From assembly GCA_018222965.1 (NCBI GenBank), contig JAAEZH010000008.1:1-64000 (forward strand): a stretch of DNA of 64,000 bases, written 5' to 3'. The DNA comes from Bacteroidota bacterium (lineage in GTDB: Bacteria; Bacteroidota; Bacteroidia; Chitinophagales; Saprospiraceae). Below, one piece after another: positions 1 to 7,990 of this stretch. The notes below the pieces were generated by a model. The model was given only the letters and a program-made list of their open reading frames with translations. It was not told where the DNA came from and searched no databases. Both the position numbers and the translations under genes were made by a program. Positions within the stretch are counted from its first letter, which is position 1. Each line of letters begins with the position of its first letter.

Positions 1-11
1 ACGTACTGCGA

Positions 12-135
12 ATGTGACTCTGCTCAACCCACACCCGAACAAAGCAAGGCGACTCCCCCGGAAGGAAGGAATCTTCGATTCCAAACTGACCTCCACCGGA
101 GGAAATGAGCGAAGCGAAGGACCGACCTCAACCAT
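12..135 (+). repeat. dispersed modular hairpin repeat, copy 1
   Basis: This intergenic block begins near a CTCAACC word and ends with GACCTCAACC. It contains the perfect hairpin GGAATC-TTC-GATTCC. Almost the same block recurs at about 1746-1872 (loop TAC), so two copies flank the FAD-oxidase gene. It carries no convincing gene; the 75-codon open frame across it is low-complexity and also exists, in altered form, in the second copy. Function is unknown; a REP/BIME-like role is a guess. Confidence 0.75.
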
Positions 136-144
136 TATTAAAAA

Positions 145-1464
145 TCACCCCACTGTTTTGCCAGGATTAAGAATATTATTAGGATCGAAGACCCTTTTAA
201 TTGCGCTCATGTATTCTATTTCTTCCTTACTTCGGCTGTAGGACAGGTAGTCTTTTTTGAGGTATCCGATACCGTGTTCGGCACTGACGCTTCCCTGCAT
301 TTTTTGGATGAGGAGGTAGAGTTTTTGATTTACTTTTTGGCAGCTTTCGCTGAATGGCTTTTCGTCTACGTTTGAAGGCCGGGGAATATTTACATGGATA
401 TTGCCGTCCCCAAAATGGCCAAACCAGGCTATTTTTATGTTTGAAAATTCCGATTGGATGGCATCCAATTCATGGATAAAGCGAGGAATATTTTCTATGC
501 GTACCGACAAGTCATTTTTCCAGGGCTGATGCTGGTTTAATCCGACGGGAATAAACTCCCGGTGTTTCCAGAGGTTTTTTCGGGCATCCGGATCAAGAGC
601 CAAGGTTCCATCAAGGATAAGTCCGGATTCCAGCAAGGCGGTCATTATTTCTTCTTCACGGGCTTCTTTGGTGTCTGCGGAATCTTCCTGTAATTTATCA
701 AACTCCAGCAGGGCATAACAAGGGTATTCTTCTGTCAGGGCAAACTGAAAACCTTCCAGTTCGCGGGCATAATTAAGCGCCACATTTGAAAACACCTCAA
801 AAGCCAAAAGGTCTACCCGGTTTTGAATCCAGGGAAACAAAGTGGCCAGCTTGTCGGGCGATTCCACCGCCAGTAAAAAAGTGGATACGGCCTTCGGTTT
901 CCGACGCAATTGCAGACAAGCCTCCGTAATAATACCAAGCGTACCTTCACTCCCAATAAACAAATGGCGCAGATCATATCCCGCATTGTTTTTCAGGAGT
1001 CCTTTATTCAGATGCAACAGTTCTCCTTTCCCGGTAACGACTGTAAGTCCCAGCACCTGCTCGCGCGTCATGCCATATCGGATCACATGCACGCCTCCGG
1101 CATTGGTGGCTATATTCCCGCCCACCTGACTGGAACCGGTAGAAGCATACTCAACCGGATAATACAAACCTTTACTTTCGGCGAAAGCCTGCAAATTGTC
1201 AATGATCAGTCCTGCTTGCACATCCACCGTATTTTCCGATTCGCGGAAGCGCAAAATTTTATCCATTTTATCAAAGGAGACGATAATTTCCCCATTCAGT
1301 GCCGTAGCGCCTCCCGACAATCCCGTCCTTCCGCCGGAAGGCACCAAAGCCATGTGTTCTTTATTGGCAAATTCAACGATAGAAACGACCTCCTCCGTCG
1401 AAACGGGAAACAACACACAACTCGCATTAGCTGTCTGTCCCGCTGCAGTATCTTTTCCGTACAC
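145..1464 (-). CDS. FAD-binding oxidase (GlcD / D-lactate dehydrogenase-like)
   Basis: The protein belongs to the FAD-linked oxidase family that includes GlcD and D-2-hydroxyacid dehydrogenases, which oxidise 2-hydroxy acids to 2-oxo acids. The PCMH-type FAD domain is seen near the N-terminus (PSGGRTGLSGGA, then GSSQVGGNIATNAGG and GSEGTLGIITEA). The C-terminal FAD-oxidase domain carries GHFGDGNIHVN and SAEHGIG, typical of the family. The annotated start is a GTG. The reading frame stays open upstream to about 1600 and the codons at 1465-1545 encode residues that fit the usual N-terminal helix (ending ESLAVYGKD), but no ATG, GTG or TTG exists there, so the true start is unresolved. The substrate cannot be told from sequence. 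It stands alone, flanked by copies of a dispersed repeat. Confidence 0.88.
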   Translation of the reverse strand: MYGKDTAAGQTANASCVLFPVSTEEVVSIVEFANKEHMALVPSGGRTGLSGGATALNGEIIVSFDKMDKILRFRESENTVDVQAGLIIDNLQAFAESKGLYYPVEYASTGSSQVGGNIATNAGGVHVIRYGMTREQVLGLTVVTGKGELLHLNKGLLKNNAGYDLRHLFIGSEGTLGIITEACLQLRRKPKAVSTFLLAVESPDKLATLFPWIQNRVDLLAFEVFSNVALNYARELEGFQFALTEEYPCYALLEFDKLQEDSADTKEAREEEIMTALLESGLILDGTLALDPDARKNLWKHREFIPVGLNQHQPWKNDLSVRIENIPRFIHELDAIQSEFSNIKIAWFGHFGDGNIHVNIPRPSNVDEKPFSESCQKVNQKLYLLIQKMQGSVSAEHGIGYLKKDYLSYSRSKEEIEYMSAIKRVFDPNNILNPGKTVG

Positions 1465-1558
1465 AGCAAGGCTTTCCGGATCCGCTTTACAGCGAATGGC
1501 GGGGAGGGTGGATTGTATTTTCTTTATTATTGAATCTTTGATGATAGTGGTTGTTCCG

Positions 1559-1585
1559 TTCTTTCCGTTCTTTCCGTTCTTTCCG
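1559..1585. repeat. 9-nt tandem repeat TTCTTTCCG, 3 units
   Basis: Three exact copies of TTCTTTCCG, preceded by a degenerate half unit, lie just upstream of the FAD-oxidase gene. A partial copy lies at 1918-1926 and a six-unit array of the same unit at 37291-37344. Read on the minus strand, the array is in frame with the oxidase gene and adds no start codon. Confidence 0.85.
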
Positions 1586-1617
1586 TGTATAGGAAGGTAA
1601 AATTAATCCCCCTGTCA

Positions 1618-1872
1618 TACTCAACTCAACCCGTTCGCCACCGGCGGACGTCTCAACCGAAGGTTACGAGCAACGCGAGAAACCAATCTCAACCAAAACA
1701 AGTGTGCCGTTGATTCCGTTGTATACGAAGCTAATCAACATACAGCATGTGGCTCTGCTCAACCCACCGCCGAGCAAAGCAAGGCGACTCTCCCGGAAGG
1801 AAGGAATCTACGATTCCAAACTGACCTCCCCCGGAGAGACTGAGCGAAGCGAAGGACCGACCTCAACCATTA
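1618..1872 (+). repeat. dispersed modular hairpin repeats (two adjacent blocks)
   Basis: The spacer between the FAD oxidase and the acetyltransferase is filled by two blocks. The first, at 1618-1700, has CTCAACC words and GC-rich arms. The second, at 1746-1872, is nearly identical to the block at 12-135, including GGAATC-TAC-GATTCC with a different loop. No gene or RNA family is recognised in the 300-plus bases here. Confidence 0.7.
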
Positions 1873-1958
1873 ATAAGTGTACTGGTGAAATAGTGTAGGG
1901 TGTATTAGTTGGTTCCGTTCTTTCCGTTGGGTACGTGGTACGTTAAACAATAATTCTT

Positions 1959-2525
1959 CTAATGGCCCCCTTCCCATTCTTTCTTCAATAAACCAAATAT
2001 CACCGTATCCTCAAACGCATCATTGAAGTAGATGTTCTCGCGTAAATGGCCTTCCCGGCTAAAACCAAAGGATTCGACAAGCCTTATGGATGCAACATTA
2101 TCGGGATGGACCATGGCACAAACCGAGTTGAAATTTAAATCTTCAAAAGCGAATTTCAGGAAGAGGGGTATGGTTTCCCGCATCAAGCCGCGACGGTGAT
2201 AATCGGGGTGTAGCATATAGCCAATCTCTCCCCGGAAATTCTCTTTTTCCACCCGATAGAAACCAATGCCGCCGATGCAGGTATCCTCGCCTTTGAGGTA
2301 CATGCCCCAATGCACGCCTTCCCCCTTATCGACTGTATCTCTGATCATATTGAGCAAGTCTTCGGCATCCTTTTGTTCTTTCGCCATCGGACGAGGGATG
2401 AAGCGCATCAGATCCGGATTGGATCGCAATTCAAAGAGTGCCGGAATATCTTTTTCTTCCAATTTGCGGAAAAAGAGTCTCTCAGTTTCCAGCTCCCGAT
2501 ACGGAAGTTTTTGATTATCTGCCAT
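1959..2525 (-). CDS. GNAT family N-acetyltransferase (RimJ/RimL type)
   Basis: A 188-residue acetyl-CoA-dependent acetyltransferase of the Acetyltransf_3 (RimJ/RimL) group. It opens with the typical ETERLFFRKLEEKD strand-loop. Strand 4 with the beta-bulge is followed by the acetyl-CoA pyrophosphate loop HPDYHRRGLMRETI, and the C-terminal half has the usual NVASIRLVESFGF helix-strand. Members acetylate protein N-termini, amino acids or small molecules; nothing in the sequence or neighbourhood identifies the acceptor. The ATG start overlaps nothing upstream. It is divergent from the metallophosphoesterase gene, with about 55 bp between the two starts. Two more GNAT genes lie within 8 kb (8515 and 9599) but they are not close paralogues. 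Confidence 0.9.
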   Translation of the reverse strand: MADNQKLPYRELETERLFFRKLEEKDIPALFELRSNPDLMRFIPRPMAKEQKDAEDLLNMIRDTVDKGEGVHWGMYLKGEDTCIGGIGFYRVEKENFRGEIGYMLHPDYHRRGLMRETIPLFLKFAFEDLNFNSVCAMVHPDNVASIRLVESFGFSREGHLRENIYFNDAFEDTVIFGLLKKEWEGGH

Positions 2526-2568
2526 GGACTTTTACTTTTCGGAAAATGAAGAAAAGAATAATTGCCAT

Positions 2569-2576
2569 TACTTTTG
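2569..2576 (+). promoter_or_regulatory. possible -7 element TACTTTTG
   Basis: TACTTTTG matches the Bacteroidota -7 consensus TAnnTTTG and ends 4 nt before the ATG at 2581. If used, transcription would start at or inside the start codon, giving a nearly leaderless mRNA. No clear -33 TTTG is seen, so confidence is low. Confidence 0.35.
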
Positions 2577-2580
2577 CTCC

Positions 2581-3414
2581 ATGAATCGGAAAATTCTTTT
2601 TATCCCGGCAATTTGCTTCATTTTGCTAAGCGCCTGTCAAAAGCCTGTGGGACCAAAAAACTATTTGCATTTGGCTCATATTCGTACGCTTGACACGCTT
2701 GAGCAAGGGATAGATCCACGCATTGAAGCCATGGATTTTTCAAAATACGACCTTCTCCTGCTTGGAGGAGATCTAACCGAAGAATCTTCTGAAGAGGAAA
2801 AGACCCTCCAATATCTCGACGGCATTTTTGATCTCGGTGCCCCAACAACATTATGGGCGCTTGGAAACCACGACAATGCCCAAAACGCTCTGGTTAGTAA
2901 GTATACCGAGCGTCCGATCACTTACACGGCCAATCACGACGGAATCACTTTTGTCGTTTTGTACACCCAGGAAGAGCAGGACTGGATTTGCACCATTAGC
3001 GGGGAGCAGTTGGAGATGCTACAATCCGTGACAGATACCATTTCGGAATCCAGTCATTTGATCGTCATGACCCACAAACTCGTTTGGATCATGGACAATC
3101 CCGAGATGGTGCAACATCAGGGAAATTCTAGATACGACTGGTCCTGTAATTACCGCATCCACCGCAACAATTGGAATACCGATATTTTGCCGCGGCTTCG
3201 GGAGGTACAGGAAAGAGGGGTTCAGGTTATTTGTCTGGCCGGTGATGTGGGTAATAATGTTCGAACCTTTGAGGAACATACGAGCGATGGCATTGTGTAT
3301 CTGGCTTCCGGAATCCCGGTTGAGGAAAAATTCAAAGCAGAATCGCGTATGCTGGAATTTAAACACTGGCCCGGAGAAGACAGTCTGACCTGGGTGTTTG
3401 TACCCGTTCTTTAA
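2581..3414 (+). CDS. metallophosphoesterase-fold lipoprotein
   Basis: A predicted lipoprotein: hydrophobic signal with lipobox LLSAC, mature cysteine near residue 19. The mature part looks like a calcineurin-type metallophosphoesterase: LLGGDLTEE (GD motif), ALGNHDN (GNHD motif), a later MTHKL histidine and a C-terminal LAGDVGNNV. The usual N-terminal DxH metal ligand is not evident (LAHIRT stands near its place), and the final GHxH motif is replaced by the GD-containing segment, so activity is uncertain. The start at 2581 is preferred over the in-frame ATG at 2524 because it places the signal peptide at the N-terminus and clears the divergent acetyltransferase gene. The protein probably faces the periplasm. 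The substrate is unknown. Confidence 0.75.
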   Translation: MNRKILFIPAICFILLSACQKPVGPKNYLHLAHIRTLDTLEQGIDPRIEAMDFSKYDLLLLGGDLTEESSEEEKTLQYLDGIFDLGAPTTLWALGNHDNAQNALVSKYTERPITYTANHDGITFVVLYTQEEQDWICTISGEQLEMLQSVTDTISESSHLIVMTHKLVWIMDNPEMVQHQGNSRYDWSCNYRIHRNNWNTDILPRLREVQERGVQVICLAGDVGNNVRTFEEHTSDGIVYLASGIPVEEKFKAESRMLEFKHWPGEDSLTWVFVPVL

Positions 3415-3570
3415 GCCTCTCTTCAGTATCCGGCTAAGGATTATCGTACCCTCAGGGTGATCAATATCATTGGCCGAAAGGCAAAAAACCGGCACATTGG
3501 GTATGTATTCAATTAAACAACTGCCTTGTATGGCCTTTATAGTTGTACCAAAAATAAAAAACCAATACGC

Positions 3571-4473
3571 ATGAAACCATATGCCGTTCAGAAATTAGTT
3601 GCCGGAATTGCCTTGAGAGATACGGATGAGAAGTTGCTGGATTACCTGCAATTTTTCGCACAGCATGTCAAAGTAGAGCAATTCAACTTCATCCATGTAT
3701 TACAGGAAGATGCCCATTTCCCGGCACTTGACCTGGTCAATAAAGACATTATGGAAGAAGGGCGAAGAGCTTCCAAAAAGAAAGCACTGGATCAATTAAA
3801 AATGGCCGTGGGCAAATACTGGAAAGAACACCTGGGCACAACCGGCTATCAGGTGGAAATCGGTGACCCATTGACCGAGCTTACCGATGCAGGTGATGAT
3901 GCTGATGCAGACTTGCTGGTGATTGGAAAACGCACGGATACCAATCAGCATATGGCCTTTTCCAAGAACATCATCCGTATGGCGGATTCCAATGTTTTGG
4001 TGGTTCCCAAAGGTTCTGCCAAGCAGATAAAAGTCATTCTGGTTCCCATCGATTTTTCCGAAAATTCTACCAGAGCCCTGCATACCGCTTTGACGCTAAA
4101 AGAAGCGCTGACGGAAGATGTTGAGATCGTTGCTTTAAATATATATCAACGACCAAATCTCATGTCTTTCGAACTGGATATGACACCGGAGCAGTTTGAA
4201 AAAACCATCATCGCCAATCACGAAGAAGGTTTTGACAGCTACCTCCTCAAGAATTTTGCCGATAAAAAAGACCAGATTCGACCATTGTTGCTGCAAAGTG
4301 ATGATCCAACCGCAGAGGAGATTCTGGAGCAGGCGGATGCGGTAAAAGCAGATCTCATTATGATGGGAGCCAAAGGGCATTCCCGACTGGCTTCGCTCTT
4401 CCTGGGTTCTACCACCGAATCGCTCCTCAACCTCAATAACGATATGCCAACGCTGATCGTAAAAGGCGAATGA
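3571..4473 (+). CDS. tandem universal stress protein (two UspA domains)
   Basis: About 300 residues forming two Usp (Rossmann-like) domains. The first begins at VAGIALRDTDEK and ends near DLLVIGKRT; it lacks a full ATP loop. The second begins with KVILVPIDFSENS and ends with the canonical nucleotide-binding motif G-x2-G-x9-G-S/T, seen as GAKGHSRLASLFLGSTTESL. Family members bind ATP and act in stress or redox responses in the cytoplasm. The ATG at 3571 is chosen over an upstream in-frame start at 3526 because it begins just before the first beta strand. A strong terminator follows the stop, so the gene is probably monocistronic. Confidence 0.9.
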   Translation: MKPYAVQKLVAGIALRDTDEKLLDYLQFFAQHVKVEQFNFIHVLQEDAHFPALDLVNKDIMEEGRRASKKKALDQLKMAVGKYWKEHLGTTGYQVEIGDPLTELTDAGDDADADLLVIGKRTDTNQHMAFSKNIIRMADSNVLVVPKGSAKQIKVILVPIDFSENSTRALHTALTLKEALTEDVEIVALNIYQRPNLMSFELDMTPEQFEKTIIANHEEGFDSYLLKNFADKKDQIRPLLLQSDDPTAEEILEQADAVKADLIMMGAKGHSRLASLFLGSTTESLLNLNNDMPTLIVKGE

Positions 4474-4498
4474 TCCTAAATTCTGTTTTTCATATCGT

Positions 4499-4534
4499 AA
4501 GCGGGAAGGCCTGGTTCTTCCCGCTTATTTTTTT
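4499..4534 (+). terminator. rho-independent terminator after the Usp gene
   Basis: The stem AAGCGGGAAG pairs perfectly with CTTCCCGCTT across an 8-nt loop and is followed by ATTTTTTT. Confidence 0.9.
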
Positions 4535-4537
4535 GTT

Positions 4538-4690
4538 ACGATGGTAGGTCCCGCACCCACAGGTTATTCTTAAAAGGAGCCATAAGGACCTGCGGAGCGG
4601 GTCCGATATCCCTAGCAACAGTATAATCGAATTTGAACGACCTGCGGAGCGGGTCGCACCAGAATATTTAACCAGGTCACAGGTTTTTTT
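4538..4690. repeat. GACCTGCGGAGCGGGTC hairpin repeats
   Basis: The imperfect palindrome GACCTGCGGAGCGGGTC occurs twice (about 4588 and 4638), next to related GC-rich words (GGTCCCGCACC, ACCAGGTCACAGG). Similar words occur at 35220-35460. This is a second intergenic hairpin family, distinct from the CTCAACC family. Confidence 0.6.
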
Positions 4691-4712
4691 CCACCATTTG
4701 TATCTTTAATCC

Positions 4713-5192
4713 ATGACAGGATATGTAAAAAAGATGCGGTCCAAAATCGGAAATGATCGATTCATTTATCCGGCTGCCCGGATTCTCATCGAAAATGAAA
4801 AGGGGGAATTCCTCACCATCATACGAGCCGACAATGGGAATATAGGAATCCCGGCCGGCGGACTGGAAGAAAATGAAACCATTGAAGAATGTATCCGGCG
4901 GGAAGTACAGGAGGAAACCGGTCTCCGTTTAAAAACCATGGAAGTGATCGGAATCAGTTCTCATCCTAAACGGGAAACCGTACATTACGCCAACGGCGAT
5001 GAAACTCAATATTTTACGATTGAATTTTATTCCAACGACTGGGAAGGAAACATCCAAATACAGGATCCGAAGGAAGTATTGACCGCAAGTTTTGTTCCCT
5101 TCCGGGAATTGCAAAACTTACCCCCCATTGAAAAAGCAGCTTTGGAAAGCCTCGCTTTTTACCGAAAACACCAACGTGTATTAGTGAAATAA
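4713..5192 (+). CDS. NUDIX hydrolase
   Basis: A 159-residue NUDIX-fold enzyme. The NUDIX box G-x5-E-x7-REUxEExGU is complete: it starts at the GGLEENE segment and ends with REVQEETGL, giving the Mg2+-binding helix. The N-terminal MRSKIGND segment resembles that of small-molecule (d)NTP or nucleoside-diphosphate-X hydrolases. The substrate is unknown. The ATG at 4713 is preceded by TATCTTTA, a -7-like element only a few bases upstream. The gene ends 6 bp before the next gene (Vat-type acetyltransferase), suggesting a two-gene operon. Confidence 0.92.
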   Translation: MTGYVKKMRSKIGNDRFIYPAARILIENEKGEFLTIIRADNGNIGIPAGGLEENETIEECIRREVQEETGLRLKTMEVIGISSHPKRETVHYANGDETQYFTIEFYSNDWEGNIQIQDPKEVLTASFVPFRELQNLPPIEKAALESLAFYRKHQRVLVK

Positions 5193-5198
5193 TTGAAT

Positions 5199-5825
5199 AT
5201 GGCACCCGACAAAAACGCAGCCTATCCGCTGGAAGGATACAAGAACCTTTGCTTTCTCAAAAACATCATTAAAAACCCCAATATCATCGTGGGCGATTAT
5301 ACCTATTACGACGATTTTGAGGATGTGGGCAACTTTGAGAAAAACGTCCGCTATCATTTTGACTTTACCGGAGACAAACTCATCATTGGCAAATTTTGCA
5401 TGATCGCTTCCGGCGTCACCTTCATCATGAATGGCGCCAACCACCTAACTGAAGCCATCAGCTCCTACCCTTTCGCCATTTTCGGAAATGACTGGGGCAA
5501 TGCCATGGAAGGAAAATCCTATCCGACCAAAGGCGATACAATCGTGGGCAATGATGTCTGGATTGGCCACAATGCAATGATCATGCCCGGGGTAAAGATT
5601 GGCGATGGTGCCATCATTGCGACCAATGCCACAGTGACCAAAGATGTACCTGCGTATTCTATAGTCGGCGGCAATCCGGCCCGACTAATCAGAATGCGCT
5701 TTTCGCCCGAAAAGATTGAAAAATTACTGGCCTTAAAATGGTGGGATTGGGAAATAGACAAAATCACCAAACACGTACGGGATCTGACCGGAAGCGATTT
5801 TTCGAAACTGCCTGATGTTAGTTAG
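5199..5825 (+). CDS. Vat/CatB-type xenobiotic O-acetyltransferase
   Basis: About 208 residues with a left-handed beta-helix (hexapeptide repeat) fold. It follows the Vat streptogramin A acetyltransferase pattern along its whole length: YPLEGYKN, VGDYTYYDD, IGKFCMIASGVTFIMNGANH (the last H is the catalytic His), GDTIVGNDVWIGHNAMIMPG, IVGGNPARLI and KWWDWEIDKI. Known Vat enzymes acetylate the C14 hydroxyl of group A streptogramins; related chromosomal XAT proteins often have unknown substrates. Start: ATG 5199 is preferred over an in-frame TTG at 5193 that abuts the NUDIX stop codon. No mobile element is adjacent, so this looks like an intrinsic gene. Whether it confers resistance is unknown. 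Confidence 0.88.
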   Translation: MAPDKNAAYPLEGYKNLCFLKNIIKNPNIIVGDYTYYDDFEDVGNFEKNVRYHFDFTGDKLIIGKFCMIASGVTFIMNGANHLTEAISSYPFAIFGNDWGNAMEGKSYPTKGDTIVGNDVWIGHNAMIMPGVKIGDGAIIATNATVTKDVPAYSIVGGNPARLIRMRFSPEKIEKLLALKWWDWEIDKITKHVRDLTGSDFSKLPDVS

Positions 5826-5833
5826 GAATTTAT

Positions 5834-7360
5834 CTAAAGCAACGGCGAAAACAAACGAATCATTCGCTCAAAAAGAACTACCGACTTTGATCGGTTTCTC
5901 CAGGCTTCCAGCTCCAGCGGAACGGCATCTTCCAGGTCCAGTAAAAAATCGGCTCGTAAAGCTTGTGCCAGTTCTTCCTGATAATTGATCGCATTGATCT
6001 CGAAATTTATATCAAAACTCCGCTGGTCGAGATTGGCGGTTCCGATGATCGACAAATAGCTATCACAAACCATGGTTTTTGCATGGATGAACCCCTTTTG
6101 ATAATGATATACTTTGACCCCGATTTCGAGTAGGTCTTCCATATACGTATTGGAAGCAGCGCCCACAAAAACAGAATCGGGTGTGCCGGGAATCAACACC
6201 CTTACATCCACCCCACTGAGTGCGCTGATCTTCAAGGCATCCAAAAAGGCCCGATCGGGAATGAAATAAGGAGTTACAATAAAAACCTCCTTTCGCGAAA
6301 GCGTAATAGCCTGAACCAGCGTGTAGAGAATATTGGCATAAGGAGAGTCCGGTCCGCTGGCGGAAATCTGAACAATGTGCCCGCGCGGTAATTCTTTCGA
6401 GAAGCTCCCCGGTGCCGGAAAATACGTTTCACTGATGGAGATATCTTCACCGGCACAAAAATTCCAGTCGGTCAGGAAGATGTACTGCAAATTATAGACC
6501 CCCAACCCTTCGATCTTTAGATGCGTATCTTTCCAGTAATCATCCCCTTCTCTGTTGTAGTAATCGTCGCCCACATTAATGCCTCCTACATAGCCAATCT
6601 TCCCATCAATAACGGCAATCTTACGGTGATTTCGGTAGTTGAGGCTGTTGGCGAGAAAAAGCAGACGGATCTTGTAAAAGGGTGCTGTTAGAATACTGGT
6701 ACCTGCCAGCTTTTTCCTAAAATTTCGGCGAAAGCCGTTGCTGCCAAAGTCGTCGTAAATAATGCGCACCTCCACCCCTTCTGCTGCTTTTTCGACCAGG
6801 GCATCCATGATTTCATGTCCGGTCTGATCCGCATCGAAGATGTAATACTCCAAATGAATATGGCTTTTTGCCGCTTTAATGGCGCGCAGAAGATCCGGGA
6901 ACTTCTCTTCTCCGTTTCGGAGCAAAGTGGTACGGTTGCGGTGGGTGGTGATGCTGTACTCCCTGCTTGCCAGGGTCGCCAGGGGCTTGAAGTGTCTCAA
7001 CTCATCCTCAAAAGCATCGATGACCTGCACGGAGTATTGCTCCATCTGAACATCGAGATCCTGATAAACCTGCGCGTTTGCCCGCAATTTTTTCTTGTAT
7101 AAGCGACGTTTTCGGTAATTCACTCCAAAGGAGAAATACACCAGAATGCCTACGATGGGCAGCAAAAGCACCAGCAGAATGTAGGCCGTGGCTTTGGCAG
7201 TATCCTGGGTATCGTAAATGATGCGCAGGCAAACCAGAATGGCCACGACATAGTAGGCGATGAATAATAAAGACGATAGGGATATGCTTAATTCGGTGAA
7301 CACATTTACCAAGGTAGGAAATTCGTTTTTTGTATTTTGAGAAAAATAAAAAACAAGCAT
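5834..7360 (-). CDS. cls: cardiolipin synthase (phospholipase D family)
   Basis: About 508 residues with two N-terminal membrane segments (PLDc_N region, roughly residues 28-75, with the typical FSFGVNYRKR after the second helix) and two PLD catalytic HKD motifs: HRKIAVIDGKIGYVGG in the middle and HAKTMVCDSYLSIIGTAN near the C-terminus. It condenses phosphatidylglycerol (or PG with PE) into cardiolipin at the inner membrane. The start is uncertain. The listed ATG overlaps the ATG of the divergent gene at 7359 (the two share the bases CATG), and the family usually begins close to the first helix, so a downstream TTG or GTG about 15-20 codons in could be the real start. Confidence 0.92.
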   Translation of the reverse strand: MLVFYFSQNTKNEFPTLVNVFTELSISLSSLLFIAYYVVAILVCLRIIYDTQDTAKATAYILLVLLLPIVGILVYFSFGVNYRKRRLYKKKLRANAQVYQDLDVQMEQYSVQVIDAFEDELRHFKPLATLASREYSITTHRNRTTLLRNGEEKFPDLLRAIKAAKSHIHLEYYIFDADQTGHEIMDALVEKAAEGVEVRIIYDDFGSNGFRRNFRKKLAGTSILTAPFYKIRLLFLANSLNYRNHRKIAVIDGKIGYVGGINVGDDYYNREGDDYWKDTHLKIEGLGVYNLQYIFLTDWNFCAGEDISISETYFPAPGSFSKELPRGHIVQISASGPDSPYANILYTLVQAITLSRKEVFIVTPYFIPDRAFLDALKISALSGVDVRVLIPGTPDSVFVGAASNTYMEDLLEIGVKVYHYQKGFIHAKTMVCDSYLSIIGTANLDQRSFDINFEINAINYQEELAQALRADFLLDLEDAVPLELEAWRNRSKSVVLFERMIRLFSPLL

Positions 7361-7988
7361 GAAGCACGCCTGGCGTAAACAGGAAAAACAATTTTACCTG
7401 CCCAAAACCAAACCCGAAGTTATCTCCATTCCTCCTTTTCGATTTTTCACTATTAAAGGAGCGGGCAATCCCAATGATGCGGCTTTCGCCGAATATATAG
7501 GCGTGTTGTACGCGCTCTCCTATACCATCCGCATGAGTCCCAAAAAAGACATGGCGCCTCCCGGCTATTTTGAATATACGGTTTATCCTCTGGAGGGCGT
7601 TTGGGACATTACGGATGAAGCCAAAAAGACCTTCGACGGCACTTTAAATAAGGACGATCTCGTTTTTCATTTGATGATTCGTCAGCCCGACTTTGTAGAT
7701 ACCGGTTACGCGCAGGGCATCATCGATTATTGTAAAGCGCATAAACCCCATCCCCTGCTGGAACAGGTTCGTTTTGAAACCATTGAAGAAGGCGATTGCG
7801 TTCAAATGATGCACCTGGGGCCTTTTGATAATGAACCCGAGACTTTTGCGCAAATGGAGGCTTTCGCCGAAAGGCAAAATTTAAAAAGAGTCAGTAAAAT
7901 ACATCGGGAAATTTACCTTTCAGATCCGCGTAAAACAGTCCCGGAGAAGCTCAAAACCTGTTTGCGGTTTAATGTGCAAAAAAATTGA
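7359..7988 (+). CDS. GyrI-like small-molecule-binding protein
   Basis: A 209-residue protein resembling the stand-alone GyrI-like (SBM-fold, COG4832-type) family: PPFRFFTIKGAGNPND, the internal EYTVYPLEGVW strand, and the C-terminal GDCVQMMHLGPFDNEPETF segment, followed by an IHREIYLSDPRKT tail seen in this family. Members bind amphipathic or cationic small molecules, and some hydrolyse them. It lacks the DNA-binding AraC/MerR domain that such domains often accompany. The cellular ligand is unknown. Its start codon overlaps the presumed start of the divergent cls gene. The next gene starts 2 bp after its stop codon. Confidence 0.85.
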   Translation: MKHAWRKQEKQFYLPKTKPEVISIPPFRFFTIKGAGNPNDAAFAEYIGVLYALSYTIRMSPKKDMAPPGYFEYTVYPLEGVWDITDEAKKTFDGTLNKDDLVFHLMIRQPDFVDTGYAQGIIDYCKAHKPHPLLEQVRFETIEEGDCVQMMHLGPFDNEPETFAQMEAFAERQNLKRVSKIHREIYLSDPRKTVPEKLKTCLRFNVQKN

Positions 7989-7990
7989 AA

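Noticed and set aside
14-241. Open frame of 75 codons at the window start
   Set aside because: It runs across a dispersed hairpin repeat and into the 3' end of the FAD oxidase; the same frame in the second repeat copy (1704-1898) differs and is not protein-like.
5199-5825. Calling the Vat-like gene an acquired resistance gene
   Set aside because: There is no mobile element or repeat nearby, and the gene sits in a tight pair with a NUDIX gene; substrate is unproven.
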